From contig BOXR01000001.1 in the NCBI GenBank assembly GCA_019651095.1, positions 96,405 to 160,404 on the forward strand: a stretch of DNA of 64,000 bases, given 5' to 3'. Source of the DNA: Ectothiorhodospiraceae bacterium (lineage in GTDB: Bacteria; Pseudomonadota; Gammaproteobacteria; GCA-002705445; GCA-002716945). The position numbers were made by a program, and so were the translations under genes. The notes under the pieces are model-generated. The model had not been told where the DNA came from, searched no databases, and saw only the letters and a program-made list of their open reading frames with translations. Shown here piece by piece: positions 18,771-27,407 of this stretch; positions within the stretch are counted from its first letter, which is position 1; every line of letters begins with the position of its first letter.

Positions 18771-18787
18771 TGCATAAACTATGCCAA
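18771..18787 (-). promoter_or_regulatory. Sigma-54 (-24/-12) promoter of the porin-glnK-amtB operon
   Basis: Read on the minus strand: TTGGCATAGTTTATGCA. It has GG and GC separated by exactly ten bases and differs from YTGGCAYRNNNNTTGCW at one position. The predicted start lies near 18760, about 88 bases before the porin ATG. Confidence 0.72.
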
Positions 18788-18920
18788 CTTGAATATTATG
18801 AAAAATGTTCTCCGATCAATAATATTGCGGTTATAATAATACAATATACTGAATTTTATCGGAAGGTTTTGTTAACAAAACTTTAATAATTTAAGCGTTT
18901 TTAGACTATATTTATAAAAT

Positions 18921-18950
18921 TGCACATCTTTAGTGCATTTTTGGAGTGCA
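18921..18950. promoter_or_regulatory. Two overlapping NtrC-type binding sites
   Basis: TGCACATCTTTAGTGCA (18921-18937) is a perfect TGCAC-N7-GTGCA dyad, the NtrC consensus spacing. TGCATTTTTGGAGTGCA (18934-18950) is a second copy with one mismatch in the arms. They lie about 160-190 bases upstream of the predicted sigma-54 start, a normal enhancer distance. They also cover the GGAG Shine-Dalgarno of ubiK. Confidence 0.7.
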
Positions 18951-18954
18951 AATA

Positions 18955-19182
18955 ATGGCAACACCTAAAATTAAAGAGCTAATTGAGAGCATAACGAGCC
19001 TCTTGCCTAGCAATACTGAGGGGATAAAAGACGATTTTAAAGATAATCTCAAAATATTATTAAATGATTATCTAAGAAAAATTAATGTCGTCACCAGGGA
19101 AGAATTTGATACTCAAAATGCAGTGCTCAAAAAAACCAGAAGTAAACTTGATGAAATAGAGAGAAAATTAAAGGGTAAATAG
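18955..19182 (+). CDS. ubiK: Ubiquinone biosynthesis accessory factor UbiK
   Basis: A 75-residue protein of the YqiC/BMFP family. It begins 'MATPKIKELIESITSLLPSN', continues with an amphipathic helix, and ends in a coiled coil ('VVTREEFDTQNAVLKKTRSKLDEIERKL') with the conserved 'VTREEFD'. UbiK binds UbiJ (present at 32240) and lipids to support the ubiquinone complex. The start is the ATG at 18955, nine bases after GGAG; a GTG three codons upstream is less likely. It overlaps the NtrC sites and abuts the convergent cytochrome gene. Confidence 0.9.
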   Translation: MATPKIKELIESITSLLPSNTEGIKDDFKDNLKILLNDYLRKINVVTREEFDTQNAVLKKTRSKLDEIERKLKGK

Positions 19183-19658
19183 TTATCTAGATTCTTCAAG
19201 CATATAATCTACTGCAAGTTTGACCTCTTCATCGTTTAATGACATTAAGCCCCTTTAGCCGGCATAACACCAATACCATTTATAGCATTACTATAGAAGT
19301 GTATCATTACCCTTTGCTAATCTGTCCCCCACTGGTCTGCCTTACCAGTTATTGGAGCACCCGCAGCTCCGCTCATGTGGCAAGACATGCAAACAGAGTT
19401 ATAGACATCTTTTCCAGATTTGGATGATGCAACCTGAACCACTTCTGATTTGAATGTAGGATTACTTGCAGTTTATTTTCTCGGTGATGCTAAACGCTGC
19501 TCAGTAGCAGTTGCTTTAACTTCATCGTAAGCATCGTTTGATATAGAAGAAGCAAAAACCTTTGAGAGAATAGCAATAATAATTGCAAGAACGATTATAC
19601 CAAGTGTGATGTAACCAAAAATTGTGTAGAAAGCTTTATCTGACGTTGGTGAGCTCAT
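19183..19658 (-). CDS. Membrane-anchored cytochrome c5-like protein (interrupted)
   Basis: The first 61 codons encode a membrane anchor ('FGYITLGIIVLAIIIAILSKVF') and linker, ending in an in-frame TAA at 19473-19475. The same frame continues past the stop as 'TASNPTFKSEVVQVASSKSG', then 'VYNSVCMSCHMSGAAGAP' with a CxxCH heme site and 'ITGKADQW'. Further one-base changes follow (G-run near 19330, near 19295, C-run near 19253) before 'MSLNDEEVKLAVDYMLEES'. The pattern is that of small monoheme cytochromes c5 feeding terminal oxidases. It has one nonsense codon and about three frame changes in under 480 bases, so decay or poor consensus are both possible. Confidence 0.75.
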
Positions 19659-19743
19659 ATTCCCTTAAAATTAATGTTTTATTTTACAAATATTTTAATT
19701 GCCTAGATTATACTTGAAAAGATATTAATTTGAATAAATATTT

Positions 19744-19817
19744 GCGTCTGTAGCTCAGTTGGATAGAGCATTAGCTTCCGAAGCTAAAGGTCAGAAGTTC
19801 GAATCTTCTCAGGCGCT
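19744..19817 (+). tRNA. tRNA-Arg (CCG)
   Basis: Acceptor GCGTCTG pairs with CAGGCGC, D-arm 'GCTCAGTTGGATAGAGC', anticodon stem TTAGC/GCTAA around TTCCGAA (anticodon CCG), T-arm with 'GTTCGAATC'. The discriminator would be T and no CCA is encoded. The last nine bases overlap the 3' end of folD on the other strand. Confidence 0.92.
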
Positions 19818-20663
19818 ATTTATCCTCTCGGCAGCAATTATTGTATTTTCAATCAGTGCACATACTGTCATAGGACCAACACCTCCAGGAACTGGAGTGA
19901 TTGCAGATGCTTTTTCTTTAGCAGATTCAAAATCAACATCTCCACATAGCTTGCCGTCTATATTATGGATGCCAACATCTATAACGACAGCGCCATCTGG
20001 GATCTGATCTCCGGAGATAAATTTTGGTACACCTACAGCTACGATTATTACATCTGCATCAGAGAGTTTATGATTCAGATCTTTCGTACGAGAGTGGCAC
20101 ATTGTAACGGTTGCATTTTCTGATTGACATAATATTGAAACGGGTTTACCAACAATGTTTGATCTTCCAATTACGGTAACGTTTTTACCACTTAGATCAG
20201 TTCCAGATATTCTTAACATTTGCATGATACCCTTTGGTGTACATGAAACCAGAGTATCTTCACCTAAAAACAATTTTCCAACATTATTGGGTGTGAATCC
20301 GTCTACATCTTTTGAAGGATGAATTCTATTAAGAACTTTTGCAACAGAAATGTGATCTGGCAGAGGAAGTTGAACTATTACCCCGTGAATCAATGAATCA
20401 TTATTAATTTTATCGATTTCTGATAAAATCTCCTCCTCACTTATCTCAGCTGTAAATCGTCTAACCTCAGACTTGATACCGGCCTTAGCTGCAAACTTTT
20501 CTTTTTGAGCTACATAGCTTGCAGATGCTTTCATTTCACCCACTAGAATTACAACCAAATTAGGAACAATGTTTTTCTCTTTTAATTCTTTAACCTTTAC
20601 AGAAAGCTCTTTTTCTAAAATGTGTTCTGCAACCTCTCGACCACTTATAATTTTCGCTGTCAT
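19809..20663 (-). CDS. folD: Bifunctional methylenetetrahydrofolate dehydrogenase / cyclohydrolase FolD
   Basis: A 284-residue enzyme interconverting 5,10-methylene-, methenyl- and 10-formyl-THF. Signatures are 'ASYVAQKEKFAAKAGI' with the catalytic Lys of the YxxxK motif, 'HGVIVQLPLPDHI', 'KDVDGFTPNNVGKLF', the NADP-site 'VIGRSNIVGKPVS' and 'ITPVPGGVGPMTV'. Full length and uninterrupted. Its stop codon lies within the tRNA-Arg acceptor stem. It follows dsbA by 12 bases on the same strand. Confidence 0.97.
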   Translation of the reverse strand: MTAKIISGREVAEHILEKELSVKVKELKEKNIVPNLVVILVGEMKASASYVAQKEKFAAKAGIKSEVRRFTAEISEEEILSEIDKINNDSLIHGVIVQLPLPDHISVAKVLNRIHPSKDVDGFTPNNVGKLFLGEDTLVSCTPKGIMQMLRISGTDLSGKNVTVIGRSNIVGKPVSILCQSENATVTMCHSRTKDLNHKLSDADVIIVAVGVPKFISGDQIPDGAVVIDVGIHNIDGKLCGDVDFESAKEKASAITPVPGGVGPMTVCALIENTIIAAERINSA

Positions 20664-20675
20664 TTTTTCCTCTCC

Positions 20676-21284
20676 TCAGTCATTTCTTTCACGTTCAACT
20701 AAAAAATTCACAACGCTGTAAAGTTCATCGTAACTTGAGACGAAAGAGCCACTTGTTAAATATTTTCCGTTGACAACCAAAGTTGGTACAGAATCAATTT
20801 GATATTTCCTCGCCAAATTACTTGCTTTTTTAACTCTTGCTTCAGTACCGTAACTGTTATACTTTTCCGAAAAAATTTTGGTATTGATTTCACTTTTACT
20901 CAAAAATTCAATCATAGCCTCCTCAGTATCAAGTCTATTGTTCTCTATGTGTATTTCTTCAAAAATTAAATTGTGTAAATCATCAATTTCATTCATCTGA
21001 CTCAAAGCATAATAAAGTTTGGCATGTGGCATCCATGAATCTCTGAGTGCTACAGGAACTTTTACAATTTTTGCATCTGTGTCTAAGTCTGCTTCAATCC
21101 TATCAATAGTTGGTTCTAAATTGAAGCAATGAGGACATCCGTACCAGAAAAATTCGTAAATAATTATGTCTTTAGATTCAGATTGTTTCTCTGTTGAGAT
21201 TTGAACATACTTTTGAGCATAAACAGCTGAGGATGCGGCCGTGATTAAAAGTAGCATGAACGCAAGATTTCGTAGTTTCAACAT
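20676..21284 (-). CDS. dsbA: Thiol:disulfide interchange protein DsbA
   Basis: A 202-residue periplasmic disulfide oxidase with a Sec signal peptide ('LAFMLLLITAASSAVYAQ'), the active site 'FFWYGCPHCFNLEP' (CPHC) and cis-Pro region 'QIDSVPTLVVNGKYL'. The helical insert between them is complete. Its ATG overlaps the stop of the upstream cytochrome c4 gene by one base, the arrangement seen in many gammaproteobacteria. It probably introduces disulfides in envelope proteins. Confidence 0.94.
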   Translation of the reverse strand: MLKLRNLAFMLLLITAASSAVYAQKYVQISTEKQSESKDIIIYEFFWYGCPHCFNLEPTIDRIEADLDTDAKIVKVPVALRDSWMPHAKLYYALSQMNEIDDLHNLIFEEIHIENNRLDTEEAMIEFLSKSEINTKIFSEKYNSYGTEARVKKASNLARKYQIDSVPTLVVNGKYLTSGSFVSSYDELYSVVNFLVERERND

Positions 21285-21901
21285 TAGTATAAACCTTCGA
21301 TATAGCTGGCTACAGCTTTCATTTCTTCGTCTGTCATTCTGTGAACAATATTTCTCATCATCTTATTATAATCGTTTGATCTGACAGATGCTTGAAAGTT
21401 TTTCAATTGTTGATATGTGTATTGTGAATGTTGGCCCGATAGCATAGGAATGGCAGCAGCGTAATTTCCTTGTCCATTTGGTCCGTGACAGCTGATGCAT
21501 GCCTGAATTTTGATTTCCATATTGCCACCTCGGTATATATTTCTTCCCAGATCAAGATATTTGTCTTGGGTTAAACCCACTTTAGATTCTAGGGAGGCGT
21601 AGTAAGCTGATAGATCCTCTATGTCGCTGTCTGATAGCGTCATAGCAATTCCATACATTACTGCATTATTTCTATTACCCTCAGCGCCTTTTCTAAATTC
21701 ATATAACTGTGAAGCCAAGTACTTTGGATTTTGACCCGCCAATTTTGGCCAAACTGGGTTTAGAGAGATGCCGTTATCACCGTGGCATGCAGCACATGAC
21801 ACTGATAATTCTTTACCCTTAGCTATGTCTGAAGAATACGCAGGATTAATAAGGTTGCTTACAATAAGAAAGATGTAAAATAAAGACAACAGAAATTTCA
21901 T
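21284..21901 (-). CDS. Diheme cytochrome c4
   Basis: A 205-residue periplasmic protein with signal peptide ('FLLSLFYIFLIVSNLINPAYS') and two cytochrome c domains: heme site 1 in 'SVSCAACHGDNGIS' and heme site 2 in 'IQACISCHGPNGQG', each followed by its Met ligand region ('YGIAMTLSD', 'HRMTDEEM'). Cytochrome c4 carries electrons to terminal oxidases. The length and two-domain symmetry are normal. Translationally coupled to dsbA. Confidence 0.94.
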   Translation of the reverse strand: MKFLLSLFYIFLIVSNLINPAYSSDIAKGKELSVSCAACHGDNGISLNPVWPKLAGQNPKYLASQLYEFRKGAEGNRNNAVMYGIAMTLSDSDIEDLSAYYASLESKVGLTQDKYLDLGRNIYRGGNMEIKIQACISCHGPNGQGNYAAAIPMLSGQHSQYTYQQLKNFQASVRSNDYNKMMRNIVHRMTDEEMKAVASYIEGLY

Positions 21902-21946
21902 TGGGCTAATTATAGCGAAATAATTTTTTAGTGCAATGAATGCAAT

Positions 21947-24631
21947 TTAAGTCTCTTGCCAGTTTGAACCACTGAATGTGTTGACAAGGAGTGGGACACT
22001 GAGTTTTTCAGCTGAACCCATAAGGTCAGAAATTTTATCTCCATATCTATGAATATCTGAGTCTTCGATTTCAAACACAAGCTCATCATGAACTTGCATT
22101 ATCATAAAAACATTGTGGATATTCTCTCTAATCAACCATTCCTTTATGTTGATCATAGCAATTTTTATAATATCCGCAGCAGTACCCTGAATGGGTGCAT
22201 TAATAGCTGTCCTCTCTGCTGCGCTCCTAACTTGGAAGTTGGAGTGACTGATGTTAGGCAAAAATACTTTGCGACCATGCATAGTCTCAACATATTCTTG
22301 TTTGCTTGCTAATTCTTTTAACTCCTCCATAAATTCTTTCACTCTTTTGTATTTAGCAAAGTATGTATCAATAATACCTTTTGCCTCAACGTTATCTATC
22401 TTAAGTTGCTTAGCCAGTCCGTATGCTGATATTCCATAGATTAAACCAAAATTTATTGCTTTTGCTGCTCTACGTTGATCACTTGATGGCTCGTCTTTAA
22501 TGTTGAAAACTTTCCTCGCAGTTGATGAGTGAATATCTTCACCGGTTAAGAAACTCTCAATCATAGCGGGGTCTTTTGCTAGGTGAGCCATAATTCTTAG
22601 CTCAATCTGTGAGTAATCTGCTGAGAAGAGTTTATACCCCTCTCGCGGAATAAATGCAGATCTAATTTTTTTTCCATCATCTGTTCTTATTGGTATATTT
22701 TGCAAATTAGGTGATGAAGATGAAAGACGTCCAGTAATTGTGATGGTCTGATTATATGATGTATGTAATCTATTAGAAATATCACTGACTTGATCACCAA
22801 GTTTATCTGTATATGTATTTTTTAATTTTAATAAATTCCTATAAGACAGTACTAAATTAGGTAATTCGTGATCTTCGGCTAATTGTGACATTACATCTTC
22901 ATTGGTTGAAGGCTGTCCTTTTGGTGTTTTTTTTAAAATAGGAAGTTTTAATTCATCATAAAATATTTCTTGAATTTGTTTTGGAGAACTTATGTTAAAT
23001 TCTCTACCAGAAATCTTATAGATGTTTTTTTCAATCTTATCAATACGCTTTGCTAAATTTTGTGATTGCTTACTCAATTCTTTATTGTTTAAGGAGACGC
23101 CTATATACTCCATGTCTGCAATTATTAGCATCAGCTTGACTTCAATTTCTGTGTAGATTTTAAGTAATTTTTTGTCTTTTTTAAGAAGTGTACTCAACTT
23201 TTGATAAAGTAAGAATGTTAAATCAGCATCTTCACAAGCATATTCGACTGCTTTAGATATTTCGACATCCGCAAAAGATATTTGGTCTTTGCCTTTCCCG
23301 GCAACACTTTCATATGATATTGGTTTATGATCAAGGAATTTTGATGATAGCGTATCCATGTCATGCTTACCGCTGGAACTTATAACATATGACATAAGCA
23401 TCGTATCCTCTATCCTGTTTTTAAAAATCACGGAATACTTCTTGAGGACATTAATATCGTACTTAAGATTCTGGCCTATGACGGTTAAACTTTTATCTTC
23501 GAGTAACTCTCTTAGTATATCCAAGGTATCATCAAACGGTAAATTGATATCATCAGCAGAATTGTGACTTAAAGGACAATAGAAACTTGAATTATTTTTA
23601 TAGCTCAAACTAAATCCAACAAGTTCTGCCTTATGGAAATCGAGCGATGTAGTCTCTGTATCAAAAGAATATATTTTGCTCAGCTTACATTCTTTTATAA
23701 TTTTTTTTAATTCTTTGAGGTTTTTAATTAAATTGTAATCTTTTTTTATAACTTCCTTTTTGGCTTTAATATTCAGTTTTTCAGATAATGTTTTGAGTTC
23801 ATACTTTTTTATGATTGTTTCCAGTTTTGTTTTATCAGCTGAGCCCCTTTTGAGCTGATCTGGATCAAGAGATAACTTTAAATTATCTTTGAGAGCTACT
23901 AATTTCTTTGCCAACTCAATAGTCTCTAGTGACGATTCAATATTTTCCTTTAGCTTACCTTTTAGTTGAGATGAATTTTCGATTATGTTATCGAGATCAT
24001 TATATTGCTCTAGTAATGTAACTGCAGTTTTAGGTCCAACTTTAGGTACCCCAGGAATATTATCTGATGTATCACCAACAAGGCACAGATAGTCAAATAT
24101 TTGACTAGGCCTTACTCCAAACTTCTCTTTTACGCCCTCAACGTCAAGTACTTTGGAATCAAAATTATTCATTAATATAGTATTTTCGTCTACAAGTTGA
24201 GCTAAGTCTTTATCTCCAGAGGATATAATTGTTTTCGAATTCTTTATTTTAATTTGTCTTGCTATAGACGCAATTACGTCATCTGCCTCTACACCTTTTT
24301 CTTGTATAACCATTACACCGAGAGCTTCAACAAGATTAATAATTGCACCTGTTTGCTCAGATAGCTCAGCGGGCATAGAATTTCTATTTGCTTTGTATTC
24401 ATCGTAAATATCGTGTCTAAAATTCTTTCCTTTAGCATCAAAAACCATAACTAGATATTTAGGGCTGTACTCATTGAGTATACGATTCAACATGTTAGCA
24501 AAGCCATGGATGGCCCCAGAATTTAAGCCTGAGGATGTTTTGAGGTTTGGTAAAGCATAGAATGCTCTGTAGAGATAGGATGACCCATCAATGATTATAA
24601 AATTATCGGCATTTTCTTCTTGGAAAACCAT
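21947..24631 (-). CDS. polA: DNA polymerase I
   Basis: An 894-residue PolA. The N-terminal 5' nuclease domain has 'IIDGSSYLYRAFYALP', 'VFDAKGKNFRHD' and 'GDTSDNIPGVPKVGPKTA'. The 3'-5' exonuclease domain retains acidic residues ('FDTETTSLDF', 'YACEDADLTFLLY'). The polymerase domain has 'SADYSQIELRIMAHL' (motif A), 'RRAAKAINFGLIYGISAYGLA' region (motif B, split over O-helix) and 'MIMQVHDELVFEI' (motif C). Proofreading thus appears intact. It is uninterrupted over 2.7 kb, the longest clean gene here. Divergent from thrB. Confidence 0.97.
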   Translation of the reverse strand: MVFQEENADNFIIIDGSSYLYRAFYALPNLKTSSGLNSGAIHGFANMLNRILNEYSPKYLVMVFDAKGKNFRHDIYDEYKANRNSMPAELSEQTGAIINLVEALGVMVIQEKGVEADDVIASIARQIKIKNSKTIISSGDKDLAQLVDENTILMNNFDSKVLDVEGVKEKFGVRPSQIFDYLCLVGDTSDNIPGVPKVGPKTAVTLLEQYNDLDNIIENSSQLKGKLKENIESSLETIELAKKLVALKDNLKLSLDPDQLKRGSADKTKLETIIKKYELKTLSEKLNIKAKKEVIKKDYNLIKNLKELKKIIKECKLSKIYSFDTETTSLDFHKAELVGFSLSYKNNSSFYCPLSHNSADDINLPFDDTLDILRELLEDKSLTVIGQNLKYDINVLKKYSVIFKNRIEDTMLMSYVISSSGKHDMDTLSSKFLDHKPISYESVAGKGKDQISFADVEISKAVEYACEDADLTFLLYQKLSTLLKKDKKLLKIYTEIEVKLMLIIADMEYIGVSLNNKELSKQSQNLAKRIDKIEKNIYKISGREFNISSPKQIQEIFYDELKLPILKKTPKGQPSTNEDVMSQLAEDHELPNLVLSYRNLLKLKNTYTDKLGDQVSDISNRLHTSYNQTITITGRLSSSSPNLQNIPIRTDDGKKIRSAFIPREGYKLFSADYSQIELRIMAHLAKDPAMIESFLTGEDIHSSTARKVFNIKDEPSSDQRRAAKAINFGLIYGISAYGLAKQLKIDNVEAKGIIDTYFAKYKRVKEFMEELKELASKQEYVETMHGRKVFLPNISHSNFQVRSAAERTAINAPIQGTAADIIKIAMINIKEWLIRENIHNVFMIMQVHDELVFEIEDSDIHRYGDKISDLMGSAEKLSVPLLVNTFSGSNWQET

Positions 24632-24679
24632 ATAAATTTAGATATCGTTTGTTCATTAAAAGTTATATATCATAATTAC

Positions 24680-25606
24680 ATGTCTGTATACACAATTCTA
24701 AAAAACAAAGATGTCAGAAGAATCCTCAGTAGTTATGACATTGGTACCTTACAGTCATTCAGAGGAATTTCAGAAGGAATAACCAATACAAATTATTTTA
24801 TAAACACCTCAAGCGGGAAATATGTTCTGACAATATTTGAAGATATCAAAAAATCTAAAGTTACTAAATATCTAAAGTTAATGAATTTCTTTTCAAGTGA
24901 TGGTTTATGCTCTCCAGAGATAATGTCTACGAAGACTGGAGATATCCTTACTCTGGTCAAAAATAAGCCTTGTTCAATAATGAAAAAACTTTCAGGGAAA
25001 ACTGTTGAAAATACTAGTAATCAACTTTGTAAATCTCTCGGGGGGCTCATAGGAAAGTTTCACATATCAGGAATGAAATTAAAAACCAATATATCAAATA
25101 GTAGAGATATAGTATGGGTTGAGAAGACTATAAATAAAATTAAGAATCACATAACCTCTGATCAATTAAAACTTCTCAAACACTCGCATAGAATTTTTGA
25201 GAAACTTTTTAATCTAGATTTGCCATATGGAGTTATTCATTCTGATCTATTCAGAGATAATGTACTCGCTAGTAAAAATAAAGTCACAGGGATAATAGAT
25301 TATTATTATTCATTTAACGGACCATTAATCTATGAATTAGCAGTGATAGCTAATGACTGGTGCATAAATAAAGACGGTACAATACATCAAGGAAAGTTTA
25401 CAAATCTAATCTCTAGCTACAACTCAATTAGAGAAATTAATAAAAAAGAGATGAAATATATGAATAATGCGATGGTTGCAGCCGCATTAAGATTCTATCT
25501 CTCAAGGTTAACGGATATGATTTTCCCTAAAGTAGGAGAAATCACTCACATCAAAGACCCAAATATTTTCGAAAATATTTTATTGAAGAGAATCGAACAA
25601 AAGTGA
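24680..25606 (+). CDS. thrB: Homoserine kinase, ThrB type II
   Basis: A 308-residue APH-fold kinase phosphorylating homoserine for threonine synthesis. The start is the ATG at 24680, giving the diagnostic 'MSVYTILKNKDVRRIL'. Then come 'GISEGITNTNYFINTSSGKYVLTIFE', the catalytic 'GVIHSDLFRDNV' (HxDxxxxN) and 'GIIDYYYS' with the metal Asp (the usual Phe after IID is Tyr). Upstream in-frame codons overlap polA and are not needed. Its last four bases overlap the start of dctQ, an odd pairing that may reflect genome compaction. ilvA, which consumes threonine, is at 57 kb. Confidence 0.93.
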   Translation: MSVYTILKNKDVRRILSSYDIGTLQSFRGISEGITNTNYFINTSSGKYVLTIFEDIKKSKVTKYLKLMNFFSSDGLCSPEIMSTKTGDILTLVKNKPCSIMKKLSGKTVENTSNQLCKSLGGLIGKFHISGMKLKTNISNSRDIVWVEKTINKIKNHITSDQLKLLKHSHRIFEKLFNLDLPYGVIHSDLFRDNVLASKNKVTGIIDYYYSFNGPLIYELAVIANDWCINKDGTIHQGKFTNLISSYNSIREINKKEMKYMNNAMVAAALRFYLSRLTDMIFPKVGEITHIKDPNIFENILLKRIEQK

Positions 25607-26070
25607 AAATATTCGATAAGATTACTTATTGGTCACATGTTATTACTAAACAGTGTTTTTATGTGATGTTCATTCTAGTTATACTAAATATTTTTCTTAG
25701 ATATGTATTTAATATCAACTTTATTTTTATGCAAGAACTTGTTATGTATATGCATGCTTTCGTTTTTCTTTTCGGTATATCAATATGTTTAAAAGATGAT
25801 AAACATGTTCGCATTGATGTAATTTCAAATAAACTCGATGAAAAAATAAAAAGGGTAATAGAAAAGTTAGGGTTGGTTCTTCTCATAATTCCTTTTTGTA
25901 TCTTTGTTATCTATGAGAGCAGTCCAATGATTCTTAGATCTTGGGATATGTTGGAAGGGTCAAGCGAACCAGGTGGTTTGCCTTTCACTTATCTTCTAAA
26001 AACATCTATTTATATATTTGCATTATTAATTTTATTGCAAGCTTTAAAAAGACTAATTGAGATAAAATAA
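25603..26070 (+). CDS. dctQ: TRAP transporter small permease (DctQ type)
   Basis: A 155-residue membrane protein with four predicted helices; the second region 'QELVMYMHAFVFLFGISICLKDDKHVRIDV' is the conserved DctQ signature. It is the small membrane subunit of a tripartite ATP-independent periplasmic transporter and pairs with dctM, which begins immediately after the stop codon. It starts with GTG in a GTGA overlap with thrB. The substrate is set by the receptor (27396-28472). Confidence 0.88.
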   Translation: MKIFDKITYWSHVITKQCFYVMFILVILNIFLRYVFNINFIFMQELVMYMHAFVFLFGISICLKDDKHVRIDVISNKLDEKIKRVIEKLGLVLLIIPFCIFVIYESSPMILRSWDMLEGSSEPGGLPFTYLLKTSIYIFALLILLQALKRLIEIK

Positions 26071-27407
26071 ATGGAAATCATTATTATTTTTTTAGTCATA
26101 ACTTTTCTATTTCTTCTAAGCGGTTTCCCCGTGGCTTTTATTCTATCTGGTATTTCACTTTTATTTGCTCTTATAGGTGTAACCTTTGGATATTTTGACT
26201 ATTCTTTTTTGATGGCCTTTCCTAATAGACTATATGGTGTTATGGGTAACCAAAATCTTCTTGCAGTTCCATTATTCATTTTTATGGGCTTGATTTTAGA
26301 AAAAACAAAGATTGCCGAAAATCTTATACATGATATGAATGCAATGTTCAATCAAACAGATAGTGGCTATGCAATATCAGTAGTTGTTGTTGGAGCATTA
26401 ATGGCTGCAAGTACCGGAATAGTCGGAGCAAGTGTAGTTACCCTAGGACTACTGACTTATCCTGTACTTGTGAAAAATGGTTATTCTCCGAGTCTTGCCT
26501 CTGGAACGATTTGCGCTTCGGGAACATTAGGGCAAGTTATCCCACCATCTCTAGTTTTAATCTTACTTGCAGATGTATTGTCTTCATCATATCAGCAAGC
26601 TCAGTTGAATATGGGAGTCTTCAGCCCAGAAACGATAACAATCGCAGATCTATTTGTAGGCGCTATTCTACCAGGGCTCATCCTTCCTCTTTTGTATATA
26701 GTTTATTTGAAAACTCTCAAGATTAAATCAATTGAGAAAACCAACAGCAAAAAGTTTAATCTTTTCAATATCATTTATCCGCTTGGTTTGATGTTTATCG
26801 TTTTAGGCTCTATTATTTTTGGGATTGCTACTCCTTCTGAGGCGGCTGGTATAGGTGCACTAGGAGCAATCATAATTGCTTATGGCAGGAAGGATCTATC
26901 AAAAGATATTCTTGATAATTGCGTGTATGACTCTATTAAGCTAACTTCGATGGTTTTTATGATTCTTATAGGGGCCATTTTATTCTCTCTGGTCTTCAGA
27001 GGGCTAGAAGGCGAAGAATTTATTCACAAATTATTAGTTGAGTTGCCTAATGATAAAATGCTAACTCTTATTATTGTCCTTATCATTATGTTTTTACTAG
27101 GCTTCATCTTAGACTTCATTGAAATCACATTTATTGTAATCCCTCTAATTGGTCCAGCGCTATTTACTCTTGGCTTTGACCCTCTCTGGTTGGGTATTTT
27201 AATCGCACTTGTGTTACAGACATCATTTATAACACCGCCATTCGGTTTTCTTTGTTTTACCTCAGAGGAGTTTTACCGCGTAATGTGAAAACTATCGAAA
27301 TCTATAAAGGCATTGTACCCTTCTTAATCATTCAGGTGATTTTAATGATTTGTGTGTTTACCTTTCCAAGCTTAGCGACTTTTCTTCCAGAACTACTACT
27401 TAAATGA
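26071..27407 (+). CDS. dctM: TRAP transporter large permease (DctM type, frame change near the 3' end)
   Basis: A large membrane subunit of about 445 residues with about a dozen hydrophobic helices, 'GNQNLLAVPLFIFMGLILEKT', 'STGIVGASVVTLGLL', 'ASGTLGQVIPPSLVLILLAD' and 'LQTSFITPPFGF' (the conserved DctM motif). The first frame stops early at 27288. A one-base change near 27262 restores 'FYLRGVLPRNVKTIEIYKGI' and a last helix to a stop at 27405-27407, matching the family C-terminus. That extends it 12 bases into the convergent receptor gene. Uptake is driven by sodium or proton gradient. Confidence 0.9.
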
